Shown here: piece by piece, positions 1 to 7,392 of the stretch | Numbering within the stretch: the stretch's first letter is position 1 | Layout: every line of letters starts with the position of its first letter | Source of the DNA: CAYSYY01 sp964576115 [NCBI: uncultured Gemmatimonadota bacterium] | GTDB lineage: Bacteria > Blakebacterota > Blakebacteria > Blakebacterales | DNA length: 23,591 nucleotides | Reading direction: 5' to 3' | Assembly: GCA_964576115.1 (NCBI GenBank) | Contig: CAZNUA010000026.1 | Location: forward strand, 1 to 23,591 | Translations under genes and position numbers: made by a program | The notes under the pieces: generated by a model | Told to the model about the DNA's origin: nothing | Database searches by the model: none | Seen by the model: the letters and a program-made list of their open reading frames with translations, nothing else

Positions 1-1
1 C

Positions 2-1168
2 CTAGCGCGGGATCACCATCTTGGCGATCGTATCGAGCTGCATGTTCGTCGTTCCCTCGTAGATCTGCCCGATCTTGGCGTCCCGGTACATCTTCTCCAC
101 GGGGTATTCCTTCGTGAAGCCGTAGCCGCCGAAGAGGTCAACGGCCTGGGAAGAGACGCGTTCGGCCACCTCACCGGCCAGCAGTTTGGCCATGGCCGAC
201 TCTTTGATGAAGGTCTTCCCGGCATCCTTGAGACGGGCCGCGTTGTAGACTATCAGGCGGGCCGCCTCCACATCGGTAGCCATCCGTGCCAGCTGGAACT
301 GCACCCCCTGGAACTGGTTGATGGCTTTCCCGAACTGCTGGCGTTCACCGGTAAAAGAAAGAGTCTGCTCCAGCGCGCCTTCAGCCAGCCCCAGCATCTG
401 CGCGCCGATCCCGATCCGTCCCTCATTCAGTGTCTCGATGGCCACCTTGTACCCCTTGCCCACCTCTCCCAGGACGTTCTCCTTCGGGACGACGCAGTTC
501 TCCAGGATCAGTTCGCAGGTCGAGGAGGCGCGGATACCGAGTTTGTCCTCCGACTTCCCGATGGAGAAACCCTCGAAATCACGCTCGACCAGAAAAGCCG
601 TGATACCCTTGTAGCCGAGAGAGAGATCCACGCTGGCGAAGACGATATAGAAGCCGGCCTCGCCGCCGTTGGTGGTCCAGAGCTTGGTGCCGTTCAGCAG
701 GTAGTGGTCGCTCTTTTCCTCCGCCTTGCAGCGCAGGGCGAAGGCATCCGAGCCCGAGCCCGCCTCGGACAGGGCATACGCGGACAGGGTGTTTTCGGCG
801 AGTTTGGGGAAGTACGTCTTTTTCTGTTCATCGGTCCCCCATTGCAGGAGGGCGTTGTTGACCAGCGTGTTCTGAACGTCAACGATGACACCCACTCCGG
901 CATCCACCCGGGAGATCGCCTGGATACCCAGGATGCTCATGAAAAAGGAGCCTCCCGCCCCGCCGTATTCCTCCGGGATATCAAGGGCCATAAAACCGTT
1001 CTCGAATAGCTTGGTCAGCAGGTCTTTGTTCACATGGTCTTCCCGGTCCATTTCTTCGACCAGGGGCTGGATCTCCGTCTTGGCGAAATCATTGGCCATG
1101 TCGAAGAACATCGCCTCGTCTTCACTCAGGATGGTGAGAGGAAGCGGGCCTGCATTCGATTCATTCAT
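2..1168 (-). CDS. Short/branched-chain acyl-CoA dehydrogenase
   Basis: This enzyme oxidises an acyl-CoA to the trans-2-enoyl-CoA with FAD and passes electrons to ETF, in the cytoplasm. The 388-residue length is usual for the family. Visible motifs are the flavin/substrate signature YALSEAGSGSD at about residues 131-141, the second-domain motif LWTTNGGEAG, and the C-terminal IYEGTTNMQL, where Glu at about 371 is the position of the catalytic base in short- and medium-chain members. Segments such as NEGRIGIGAQMLGLA, FQGVQFQLA and PVEKMYRDAKIG closely recall 2-methylbutyryl-CoA (ACADSB-type) dehydrogenases, so a role in branched-chain amino acid or short-chain fatty acid breakdown is likely. The start at 1168 is chosen because GGAGG lies 5 bases upstream; the open frame extends to 1267, but that part is unlike the family and runs into a tRNA relic. 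The stop codon is at the window edge. The family is sure, substrate preference is inferred. Confidence 0.93.
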   Translation of the reverse strand: MNESNAGPLPLTILSEDEAMFFDMANDFAKTEIQPLVEEMDREDHVNKDLLTKLFENGFMALDIPEEYGGAGGSFFMSILGIQAISRVDAGVGVIVDVQNTLVNNALLQWGTDEQKKTYFPKLAENTLSAYALSEAGSGSDAFALRCKAEEKSDHYLLNGTKLWTTNGGEAGFYIVFASVDLSLGYKGITAFLVERDFEGFSIGKSEDKLGIRASSTCELILENCVVPKENVLGEVGKGYKVAIETLNEGRIGIGAQMLGLAEGALEQTLSFTGERQQFGKAINQFQGVQFQLARMATDVEAARLIVYNAARLKDAGKTFIKESAMAKLLAGEVAERVSSQAVDLFGGYGFTKEYPVEKMYRDAKIGQIYEGTTNMQLDTIAKMVIPR

Positions 1169-1240
1169 GACGTCCTCCATGAGGTCTCTGGCACCAGTCG
1201 GGTCGGCCGGGCACGCCGATCGAGCAATCGCCGATCGCGG

Positions 1241-1314
1241 TCCGCCCGGCACAAGTCGAACCCGCAACCTTCAGATCCGTCGTCAGGTGGGCTGACCAGT
1301 CACGCTGCGGGCGC
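1241..1314 (-). pseudogene. Degenerate tRNA-Arg(ACG)-like relic
   Basis: Read on the minus strand from 1314 to 1241, these 74 bases align without gaps to the standard layout of a bacterial tRNA-Arg(ACG). The acceptor strands GCGCCCG and CGGGCGG pair at 6 of 7 positions, the D-loop GG is present, the anticodon region reads ACGGA, AGGTT fills the variable loop, and the T-arm keeps GGGTTCGA. Key positions are broken: C at 8 instead of U, G at 33 instead of the invariant U, a G-G mismatch at 1-72, a D-stem pairing poorly, two mismatches in the anticodon stem, and a T-stem with one mismatch and two wobbles. This suggests a decayed tRNA gene rather than a working one. It sits 73 bases upstream of the acyl-CoA dehydrogenase start. 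The comparison is to a remembered consensus, not a search. Confidence 0.6.
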
Positions 1315-1376
1315 AGTGAAGTCCCACGCCGAACAAGTAATCGGAGGAATTCCTTCCCGTCAACCGGAGGGGGGCA

Positions 1377-1415
1377 GCGCACCCGTCTTTCCCCGGAGTC
1401 CCGGCGGGGGTGCGC
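1377..1415. other. GC-rich inverted repeat (hairpin)
   Basis: GCGCACCC at 1377-1384 pairs with GGGTGCGC at 1408-1415 around a GC-rich 23-base loop that can partly pair with itself. It begins 17 bases after the stop of the C45-type hydrolase gene on the minus strand. It could be a 3' RNA structure or weak terminator, but no run of U follows it on either strand. Confidence 0.35.
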
Positions 1416-1431
1416 AGAGACCGCCGTGCCT

Positions 1432-2733
1432 TCAATCCCGTCCGCCCGTCAGGAGGGTCCACGGCTGCGGGGTGCGCTCCACGTAGTGCCGCAGGGCCGC
1501 GATGGTTTCCTGCCGGCTCTCGATCCGTTCCGGCGTCCAGTCCGCCAGGTAGCCGTCGAGGTCGAAGGGTTTGCCGGCGGGATTGCCCCAGCGGGCCCAC
1601 ATGTGCATGCCCGCCCGCATGAGTTCGGTTGAGGTGACCTTGCCGTCATACCCCCCGCTGGTGCTGGTGGGTCTGTAACTGGATATGACATCATCTTCCA
1701 GGAAAAGCTTACCCACCTCGACGTCAATCCGTCCTTCGTACTGCTCGATGAGTTCGAGCCACCGCACCGCCCGGCGGCTCGAGGGCGGATCGGGGGCTGG
1801 AACCTCCATTCCCGCTTCTTCCCTGAAATTCGGATACCAGGCATAGTTGGCCGAGGGGTACACACCGTCGAAGGTGCGGTTGATGTCCCAGGCTCGACAG
1901 CCCAGCATCAGCGAGAGGATCTCCCCGGTCTTGATATCCCCGACCAGCCACTCGTTGGGATAGGCCCCGTTGTTGTCGGTGGTCATGACCCGGATGAAGT
2001 CGTCGATGCTGTTGGTGTACTGCACGGCCTGCCGGATACGGATGAAGAGGGGGGTGCCCTCGGGATTGCGGGCCCGATTGCCCTGCGAGGTCTCGGTGAC
2101 GATCAGACCGGCGTCGTTCAGATACCAGTCCTCGCCGCTCCAGATGCAGCCGCCGGCACTCTGGTAGCGGAAACCGTGGCCGGTCTCCGGGTCCACATCG
2201 AACATGACGTAGTACATGAAGTCGCGGGCTTTGCCGGACATAGTGACATGCCCGGCTACGATCTGACCGTCGGTCGTGGCCTCGCCGGCGGCGATGAAGG
2301 CGCTGCAGTGCCCCTCGTAGGTGCCCAGGTCGGCCCAGGCGTTAGCCGCCACCAGATCCCACCGGTCCCAGTCGGTATGGCCCCGGGAGTGCAGACCGGC
2401 CACGATGCCGTCGATCTCCTGCTGGTATTCCTCCGGGATCCGGGTCCAGAGAGCCCGTGCCGTCGCCTCTTCGGCGGGGGATACCCCCTCGGCTCCCAGA
2501 TAGCTGGTGAGCCAGTGATTGGCGCTTTCGGCGGCATGATAGCCGTTCTGGTAGCCGATCTGATAGGGCGTGCCTTCGAGATGAACCAGGAGCCAGCCGT
2601 CCTGTTCGCCGCGCCAGGAGCCTTCGAGAAGATCCTGGTTGTCCGTAGAGGCCGCCGGTCTGGTCGGGGATGCCGCCGCCAGCGACAGGGTCGCCAGCAG
2701 GACCGTGCAGCGAGCGAGAGTTCTCCGGTTCAT
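1432..2733 (-). CDS. Secreted C45/phospholipase B-like Ntn hydrolase
   Basis: This 433-residue protein resembles the C45 family of autoproteolytic acyltransferases/hydrolases (isopenicillin N acyltransferase and phospholipase B-like enzymes, Ntn fold), which cleave or transfer amide-linked acyl groups. The likely nucleophile is Cys at about residue 143 in EGHCSAFIA; in this family the precursor self-cleaves just before it. Downstream GQIVAGHVTMSG, SAGGCIWSGED and LNDAGLIVTET fit Ntn-hydrolase beta strands. A Sec signal peptide spans about residues 1-30 (MNRRTLARC then a hydrophobic stretch ending near AAAS), so it acts in the periplasm or outside. The start at 2733 has AGGAG 5 bases upstream; an upstream ATG at 2790 lacks this and would bury the signal peptide. 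It follows the ester hydrolase gene by 53 bases on the same strand, so one transcript is likely. The true substrate is unknown. Confidence 0.8.
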   Translation of the reverse strand: MNRRTLARCTVLLATLSLAAASPTRPAASTDNQDLLEGSWRGEQDGWLLVHLEGTPYQIGYQNGYHAAESANHWLTSYLGAEGVSPAEEATARALWTRIPEEYQQEIDGIVAGLHSRGHTDWDRWDLVAANAWADLGTYEGHCSAFIAAGEATTDGQIVAGHVTMSGKARDFMYYVMFDVDPETGHGFRYQSAGGCIWSGEDWYLNDAGLIVTETSQGNRARNPEGTPLFIRIRQAVQYTNSIDDFIRVMTTDNNGAYPNEWLVGDIKTGEILSLMLGCRAWDINRTFDGVYPSANYAWYPNFREEAGMEVPAPDPPSSRRAVRWLELIEQYEGRIDVEVGKLFLEDDVISSYRPTSTSGGYDGKVTSTELMRAGMHMWARWGNPAGKPFDLDGYLADWTPERIESRQETIAALRHYVERTPQPWTLLTGGRD

Positions 2734-2786
2734 GTGGTCTCCTTTCTTCCACCTCTCCGATTCAGGTCGGAGTGCTCTCACACTCA

Positions 2787-4661
2787 TCACCTGTCCGATT
2801 TGACCACCGGAACCGTGACGCGTGAGGGGTAGCGCGGGGAGCGGTAGATGCGGTGGGTGGCGGCGCGGAAATCCCCGGCTTCGGCCTCGAAGATGTTCGG
2901 CACGAAGGTCTGCGGGTTGCGGTCGATGATCGGGAACCAGGTGCTCTGTACCTGGATCATCACCCGGTGCCCCCGTCGGAAAGTATAGTTCTGCGTGTGC
3001 AGGCTGAAGGTGTACTCGAGCACCTCGTCGGGCCGGATGGGTTCAGGGATCTCGAAGCCGTTCCGGTAGCGGCCGCGGAAGACCTCGTTGGAGACCATCA
3101 GCTGAAAGCCTGCCATTTCCCAGTTTCCGGGCATCTCTTCAGGATAGACATCGATGAGTTTGACGATCCAGTCGGCGTCGCTGCCGGTCGTTGAGGCGAA
3201 CAGGTGCGCCACCACCTCGCCGGCGATGGTCAGGTCCTCCTCGAGCACCTCGCTCTCCCAGCTCAGCAGGTCGGGCCGGTCGTCGACGAAGCGCTGGTCC
3301 TGCACCAGCCAGGTGGACCAGCCCGAGCCCCCCCGGTGGTAGGTCGCCTGGATCGGCCGGTGCCGGTAGGGTACGGGGTGGGCCGGGTCGGAGAGATATT
3401 CGTCGTATGCTTCCGTCGTTCCACTCATCTCCGGCGGCTGCATCGACAGCTCTTCCTCGGCGTGGAAGTACAGTTCGCACTGCTCGGTGTCTTCGGTCGG
3501 CGGCCAGGCGTTCCAGTGCCGCCACTCGTTCGATCCGGACTCGAAGGTCAGGGCTTCAGGCAGATCGAGCGTGCCCCTGTCCTTGAGCCAGTACGCGAAC
3601 CAGGGCGCCTGCACCTGCTCGCGGTAGAACTCACCGGTCACGCTCCCGAACTCGATCGGACCCAGTGACTCCCCCGAACGGTTCCAGCCGCCGTGGTTCC
3701 ACGGGCCGACGACCAGGTAGTTGAGATCCACGGTATCGTACTGCTCGAGTACCTCGTAGATGCGCATCGGGCCGTAGAAGTCCTCCTGATCCCACCAGCC
3801 GGCCACATTGAGAGTCGGCACCGTCACGTTCCGGATGTGCGGGATGAGCGTCTGCCGCTGCCAGAAGGCGTCGTAGTCGGGGTGAGCCACGTAGTCGTTC
3901 CAGGTCGGGATCGAGCCGTGCAGGTAGAGCCGGTTCACGTTCGAAAGCGGGCCGAGCGAGAGATACCAGTCGTAGGTGTCGTAGCGGTCGAAAGTAAACG
4001 GCCGCTGCTCCCGGTCGCTCTCCATCCGCACCGCATACTCGAAGCCGTAACTGAGACGGAAGGCCCCGTTGTGATGGAAATCGTCTCCCAGCCACATGTC
4101 GGCCGGCGAGGCCTGGGGCGAGATCGCCCGCAGAGCCGGGTGCGGTTCGAGCGCTCCCATGATGGTCGTCCAGCCGTCATAGGACACGCCCAGCATGCCG
4201 ACCCGGCCGTTGTGGCCGGGCACGTTCTCGAGCAGCCACTCGATCGTATCCCAGGTGTCGGTGCCTTCGTCCAGCGCTTCGGTGTCGCCGGGTGAGCGCG
4301 CCGGGCGCTGCATCACGAACTCTCCTTCGGAGCCGTACTTGCCGCGGATGTCCTCGAAGACGAAGATGTAGCCCTCCTGCGCCAGAGCCCGCCAGGAACC
4401 GGTGAGGTAGCGCCCGGAGTTCGACACCCCGTAGGGCGTGCGCCGCATGATGATCGGCAGCGGCTCCGACTGGTTCACGGGGGTGAAGATCTTTGCGTGC
4501 AGCCGGATACCGTCGCGCATCGGGATCATCACGTCACGGCCGGTGTAATCCGGCGCCTGATCGGCGGCAGCGAAGGGGGCCGTCAGGACGAGTCCGATCG
4601 CCAGGACGGTCGCCGTCAGTCCGGTGACCGAGTGCCGTCGGGGAAGTCCGCGGATATGCAT
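2787..4661 (-). CDS. Secreted alpha-amino-acid ester hydrolase-like (CocE/NonD, S15)
   Basis: An alpha/beta-hydrolase of the X-Pro dipeptidyl-peptidase/CocE family, 624 residues after a start at 4661 (AGGAG 5 bases upstream). Signal peptide residues 1-34 end at AAA-DQ, so it is exported. Motifs in order: MRDGIRLHAKI, EDIRGKYGSEG, the nucleophile Ser160 in GVSYDG, catalytic Asp291 in GWWDQED, and His323 in GPWNHGG, then a C-terminal jelly-roll-like domain with HRVMIQVQSTWFP. The Ser-Asp-His spacings and blocks such as DTIEWLLENVPGHNGRVGM and HPALRAISPQASP strongly recall the alpha-amino-acid ester hydrolases of Xanthomonas and Acetobacter, which hydrolyse or transfer alpha-amino acyl esters including beta-lactam side chains. 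Other CocE members act on dipeptides or esters, so the natural substrate is open. It is the promoter-proximal gene of the pair with the C45-type hydrolase. Confidence 0.88.
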   Translation of the reverse strand: MHIRGLPRRHSVTGLTATVLAIGLVLTAPFAAADQAPDYTGRDVMIPMRDGIRLHAKIFTPVNQSEPLPIIMRRTPYGVSNSGRYLTGSWRALAQEGYIFVFEDIRGKYGSEGEFVMQRPARSPGDTEALDEGTDTWDTIEWLLENVPGHNGRVGMLGVSYDGWTTIMGALEPHPALRAISPQASPADMWLGDDFHHNGAFRLSYGFEYAVRMESDREQRPFTFDRYDTYDWYLSLGPLSNVNRLYLHGSIPTWNDYVAHPDYDAFWQRQTLIPHIRNVTVPTLNVAGWWDQEDFYGPMRIYEVLEQYDTVDLNYLVVGPWNHGGWNRSGESLGPIEFGSVTGEFYREQVQAPWFAYWLKDRGTLDLPEALTFESGSNEWRHWNAWPPTEDTEQCELYFHAEEELSMQPPEMSGTTEAYDEYLSDPAHPVPYRHRPIQATYHRGGSGWSTWLVQDQRFVDDRPDLLSWESEVLEEDLTIAGEVVAHLFASTTGSDADWIVKLIDVYPEEMPGNWEMAGFQLMVSNEVFRGRYRNGFEIPEPIRPDEVLEYTFSLHTQNYTFRRGHRVMIQVQSTWFPIIDRNPQTFVPNIFEAEAGDFRAATHRIYRSPRYPSRVTVPVVKSDR

Positions 4662-4916
4662 GGCTGCTCCTTTCCGGTTATCACGAGGGTACAGGTATCC
4701 GGATTTCTCCGTCATCGCGATAATCGGTCCGCCGTACCCCGGGACGGATGCCGGATGAAGAACTTCACATTTCCTGCAGAGACACAACTCGACCATACTG
4801 CATATTGCAACAGCCGGATCGCAAACCGGCGGCACGACGGCGGATAGGGGGGGGCAGAATGGCCGGGAGGCAGTGTAACGTGGACACCACAGGGCTGGCG
4901 TGACGGGCCACCGGGA
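4662..4916. promoter_or_regulatory. Divergent intergenic region with G8 tract
   Basis: This 255-base spacer must hold the promoters of the secreted-hydrolase pair (minus) and the membrane acyltransferase (plus). I see no convincing sigma70 -35/-10 pair in either direction. A run of eight G lies at 4847-4854, 62 bases before the plus-strand start. Confidence 0.4.
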
Positions 4917-6215
4917 ATGAGTACATCACTGACAACGGAGCGCTTTCTTTCCTTCGATATCATCCGCGGCTTGGCTGTGTTTGCGATCGTGATCATCCAC
5001 CGCGTTCACTACACCTGGACCGGTATGATGGATCGCGAATCGCTTCACCGTGCCATGGAGGCAGGGGGGCTCCAACTCACTATCATTGTTCTGACCATCA
5101 TTTTGTTCATGATGGGCGGGATATTCTACGTCGTCTCCGGATCGGTGAACGTCTACGCCAGCTGCAGGGCCGTCATAGGGAAACGCCAGGCTCCCGGATT
5201 CGTTCTCCGGCGCAACGTCATGACCGGCCTTTTTCTCCTGTTCATGAATATCGTCCATCGCGTTCTCTTCGGGAATGGATTCGCCTTCACCACCGGCGGC
5301 GGCGAGCCCGAATACGTGGCGGGTTTGATCACGGGCTGGCTCAAATACGGGCAGCCGGTTCCTTTCAGCTGGAGTCTGGTGACGGAACCGGGAACCCTTT
5401 CGATCATCGGCATCATCCTGCTGGTGAATACCGGTGTCATGGCCGCAGTCAACCGCCGACGGGGGCTCGAAGACAGCCGTTTTCTGGCCCGGTCGTTCTT
5501 GTTTGTCGGTATCGGGATTCTGCTCATCTATCCTTTCCTCAAACTCGGTTTGACTCCTCTCTACGAGCAGGCCTATGCCGAGGGCAAGTACCTGGCGGCG
5601 TGGATGCTCGGCAATCTCTGCCTGGAGTACAGTATCTCCCCGCATCTGGCGTTCGGAGCCTTCGGAGCGTTTATCGGGACACTCCTTGTCTCGGGGAGCG
5701 ATCGCGAAGACATCAGTTCCCGACTGTGTCAGGTCATCCTGGCCTTGATTGGCGCCGGCGGGATTGTGCTGATTGCTATCGGTTACAACACCTCGTTCGC
5801 AGACAGATGGCTCCGGGCGGGGATCAGCATATTCGGACTGGGAGTATTCCTGTTCATCATGCTTCTGGCTCTCAGGCTCTGGGACTGGCGGACAAGGGAT
5901 GCGTCCCGATCGCTGCGGCCCTCGTGGTTCATCGAACGGATCAGACTCTTCGGCAGATTCAGCCTGAGCGTTTTCGTATTCGAAGGGTTGTTGGCCGAGT
6001 TGATGGCGCTGTTGTTCGGATTGGCCGTCGTACCGGATTGGACGGGCAATCTGGGGGCGGTTCTGGTCTTCACTGTCATGCTCACCGTAGCCTGGGTGCT
6101 GATCCTTTCGTGGTGGAGCCGAATTCAGTTCGACGGTCCTCTGGAATGGGCCCGGCGCGGTTTGAAATACCGGGTGGCTCGATCGATCGGGCGATTCCAC
6201 GAAACGGAGACGTGA
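4917..6215 (+). CDS. Polytopic membrane acyltransferase-like protein (HGSNAT/YeiB type)
   Basis: A 432-residue inner-membrane protein with about ten hydrophobic segments spread along its length. The opening SFDIIRGLAVFAIVIIHR fits the first helix signature (S-x-D-x-x-RG-x-A) of the DUF1624/DUF418 and heparan-alpha-glucosaminide acetyltransferase-like families, which are thought to move acyl groups across a membrane to a sugar or similar acceptor. A later helix near residues 345-370 (FSLSVFVFEGLLAELMALL) and the final helix VMLTVAWVLILSWW match the usual C-terminal layout. The start at 4917 has only a weak ribosome site. Next on the same strand, 98 bases on, is a soluble GNAT-like acyltransferase, which suggests a shared modification pathway, though this is inference. 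Substrate unknown. Confidence 0.7.
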   Translation: MSTSLTTERFLSFDIIRGLAVFAIVIIHRVHYTWTGMMDRESLHRAMEAGGLQLTIIVLTIILFMMGGIFYVVSGSVNVYASCRAVIGKRQAPGFVLRRNVMTGLFLLFMNIVHRVLFGNGFAFTTGGGEPEYVAGLITGWLKYGQPVPFSWSLVTEPGTLSIIGIILLVNTGVMAAVNRRRGLEDSRFLARSFLFVGIGILLIYPFLKLGLTPLYEQAYAEGKYLAAWMLGNLCLEYSISPHLAFGAFGAFIGTLLVSGSDREDISSRLCQVILALIGAGGIVLIAIGYNTSFADRWLRAGISIFGLGVFLFIMLLALRLWDWRTRDASRSLRPSWFIERIRLFGRFSLSVFVFEGLLAELMALLFGLAVVPDWTGNLGAVLVFTVMLTVAWVLILSWWSRIQFDGPLEWARRGLKYRVARSIGRFHETET

Positions 6216-6313
6216 TGTAGTATCGGAGCGATGAGGACGACCGATCGATGAACAGGGACGAGAGGAAGGCGACCCGAGAAGCCCCGGGTGTCGTCTGACA
6301 GGACATGTGAAGT

Positions 6314-7384
6314 ATGGGCAACGATATCGTCGCTGAGATCTGCAATCCCGATGCTCTGACTGCGGAGGAAAAAAAGCTTCTGACGCCGTGCCTGGAGCGG
6401 CGCGGCCTCAATCCCGCGTTGCTCGATATCGTCACCAACATCCCGCATCGAACGTGCCTGGTGAAAGCCCGCAACACGAGCGGGGATCTGCTCGGGCTGA
6501 CGAGCGTACTCCTGACTCCAACGCTCTTCATGAAGCACTGTTTCGGCCAGGGCAATCATATCGGTACCAATTCGACTTTCCACTTCACCGACACAGCCCG
6601 CAATGAAGAGATCCTGGTTGCGATCTTCCGTGCCCTGACCGCTGTGAGACCTTTCGGGTATTACATCGGTCTCATCGACGGGGATTGTGCGGGGGATTTC
6701 CGTTCCGCCCTGGAGAGGGTGCCCCACATCGTGGCGGAGAAAATCATGGAGACCGGTTCGATCTCAACCCGGGATCCGGCCGCCGAGCGGAACCTCCTCA
6801 AGCGGCACCGGCATCTGATCCGCCAGGTGCACCGGTTCCGCAACAAGGGGGGTATGATTCATGTTCATGAAGGTCCGGTCGGTGAGGAACTGGCTGATGA
6901 TTTCGTCGCCTGCTGCCTGGCGTCCTACCGCCGGAACATTCACCCGGTGAAGGGTATCGATGTTGACCGGTACGGAGAACACGTACGAGAGTTCCTGATG
7001 TCCTTTCCCGACATGGTGACGTTCGCGGCTACCCTGCAGGACCGGGTTGTCGGCGCCCAGACATTTATCCGTCACCGGAATCATCTCGAACTGACCGAAG
7101 GCGGATTCCTGTCCCAGACATATCACGCCTATGAGAACATCATTGTTTCTTCGGTGCGATATGCGGTCGAAAGCGGACTCGACCGGGTCAGCTACGGACT
7201 GATTCTGAATCAACCCAAGGATCGCCTGATGGACTCCGACACCCGGGAGCCGGTCTTTCTGATCATGTTCTTCGACCGTATGCCCGGGGAAGCGGAGCGT
7301 GCCGCCCTTCGTGAGAAGGCGCACGAACGGTTTCCCATGCTGTTCTGGAGGGAGCGAAGCGGTTTCCGGACGCTGCCGCTCTGA
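6314..7384 (+). CDS. GNAT/FemAB-like acyltransferase
   Basis: A 356-residue soluble protein with no signal peptide or membrane segment. Its second half (about residues 185-320) reads like the acyl-CoA N-acyltransferase fold of FemAB-like proteins: VACCLASYRRNIHP, then a strand-turn-strand around FAATLQDRVVGAQTFIRH, then ELTEGGFLSQTYHAYENI followed by an alpha-helix SSVRYAVESGLDRVSYG. The first half may be a second degenerate copy of the fold, as in FemAB. Such enzymes attach an acyl or aminoacyl group to an amine on a peptide, sugar or lipid. The start at 6314 has AGGA about 10 bases upstream. It follows the membrane acyltransferase gene and converges with the 611-aa gene, leaving only 8 bases between the two stops and no room for a terminator. 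Exact family and substrate are not recognised. Confidence 0.6.
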   Translation: MGNDIVAEICNPDALTAEEKKLLTPCLERRGLNPALLDIVTNIPHRTCLVKARNTSGDLLGLTSVLLTPTLFMKHCFGQGNHIGTNSTFHFTDTARNEEILVAIFRALTAVRPFGYYIGLIDGDCAGDFRSALERVPHIVAEKIMETGSISTRDPAAERNLLKRHRHLIRQVHRFRNKGGMIHVHEGPVGEELADDFVACCLASYRRNIHPVKGIDVDRYGEHVREFLMSFPDMVTFAATLQDRVVGAQTFIRHRNHLELTEGGFLSQTYHAYENIIVSSVRYAVESGLDRVSYGLILNQPKDRLMDSDTREPVFLIMFFDRMPGEAERAALREKAHERFPMLFWRERSGFRTLPL

Positions 7385-7392
7385 TCTTCGCC

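Noticed and set aside
1169-1267. N-terminal extension of the acyl-CoA dehydrogenase to 1267
   Set aside because: The 33 extra residues are unlike the family, and the good ribosome site sits at 1168.
4926-6200. 424-codon open frame antisense to the membrane acyltransferase
   Set aside because: Charged, low-complexity mirror of membrane helices; the plus-strand frame has proper transmembrane segments and family motif.
6248-6298. 16-codon frame (MNRDERKATREAPGVV) between the two acyltransferase genes
   Set aside because: Too short, without a good ribosome site or repeated leader-type codons; probably chance.
7385-7392. Terminator between the convergent acyltransferase and 611-aa genes
   Set aside because: Only 8 bases separate the stops, and no hairpin with a T run is visible there.
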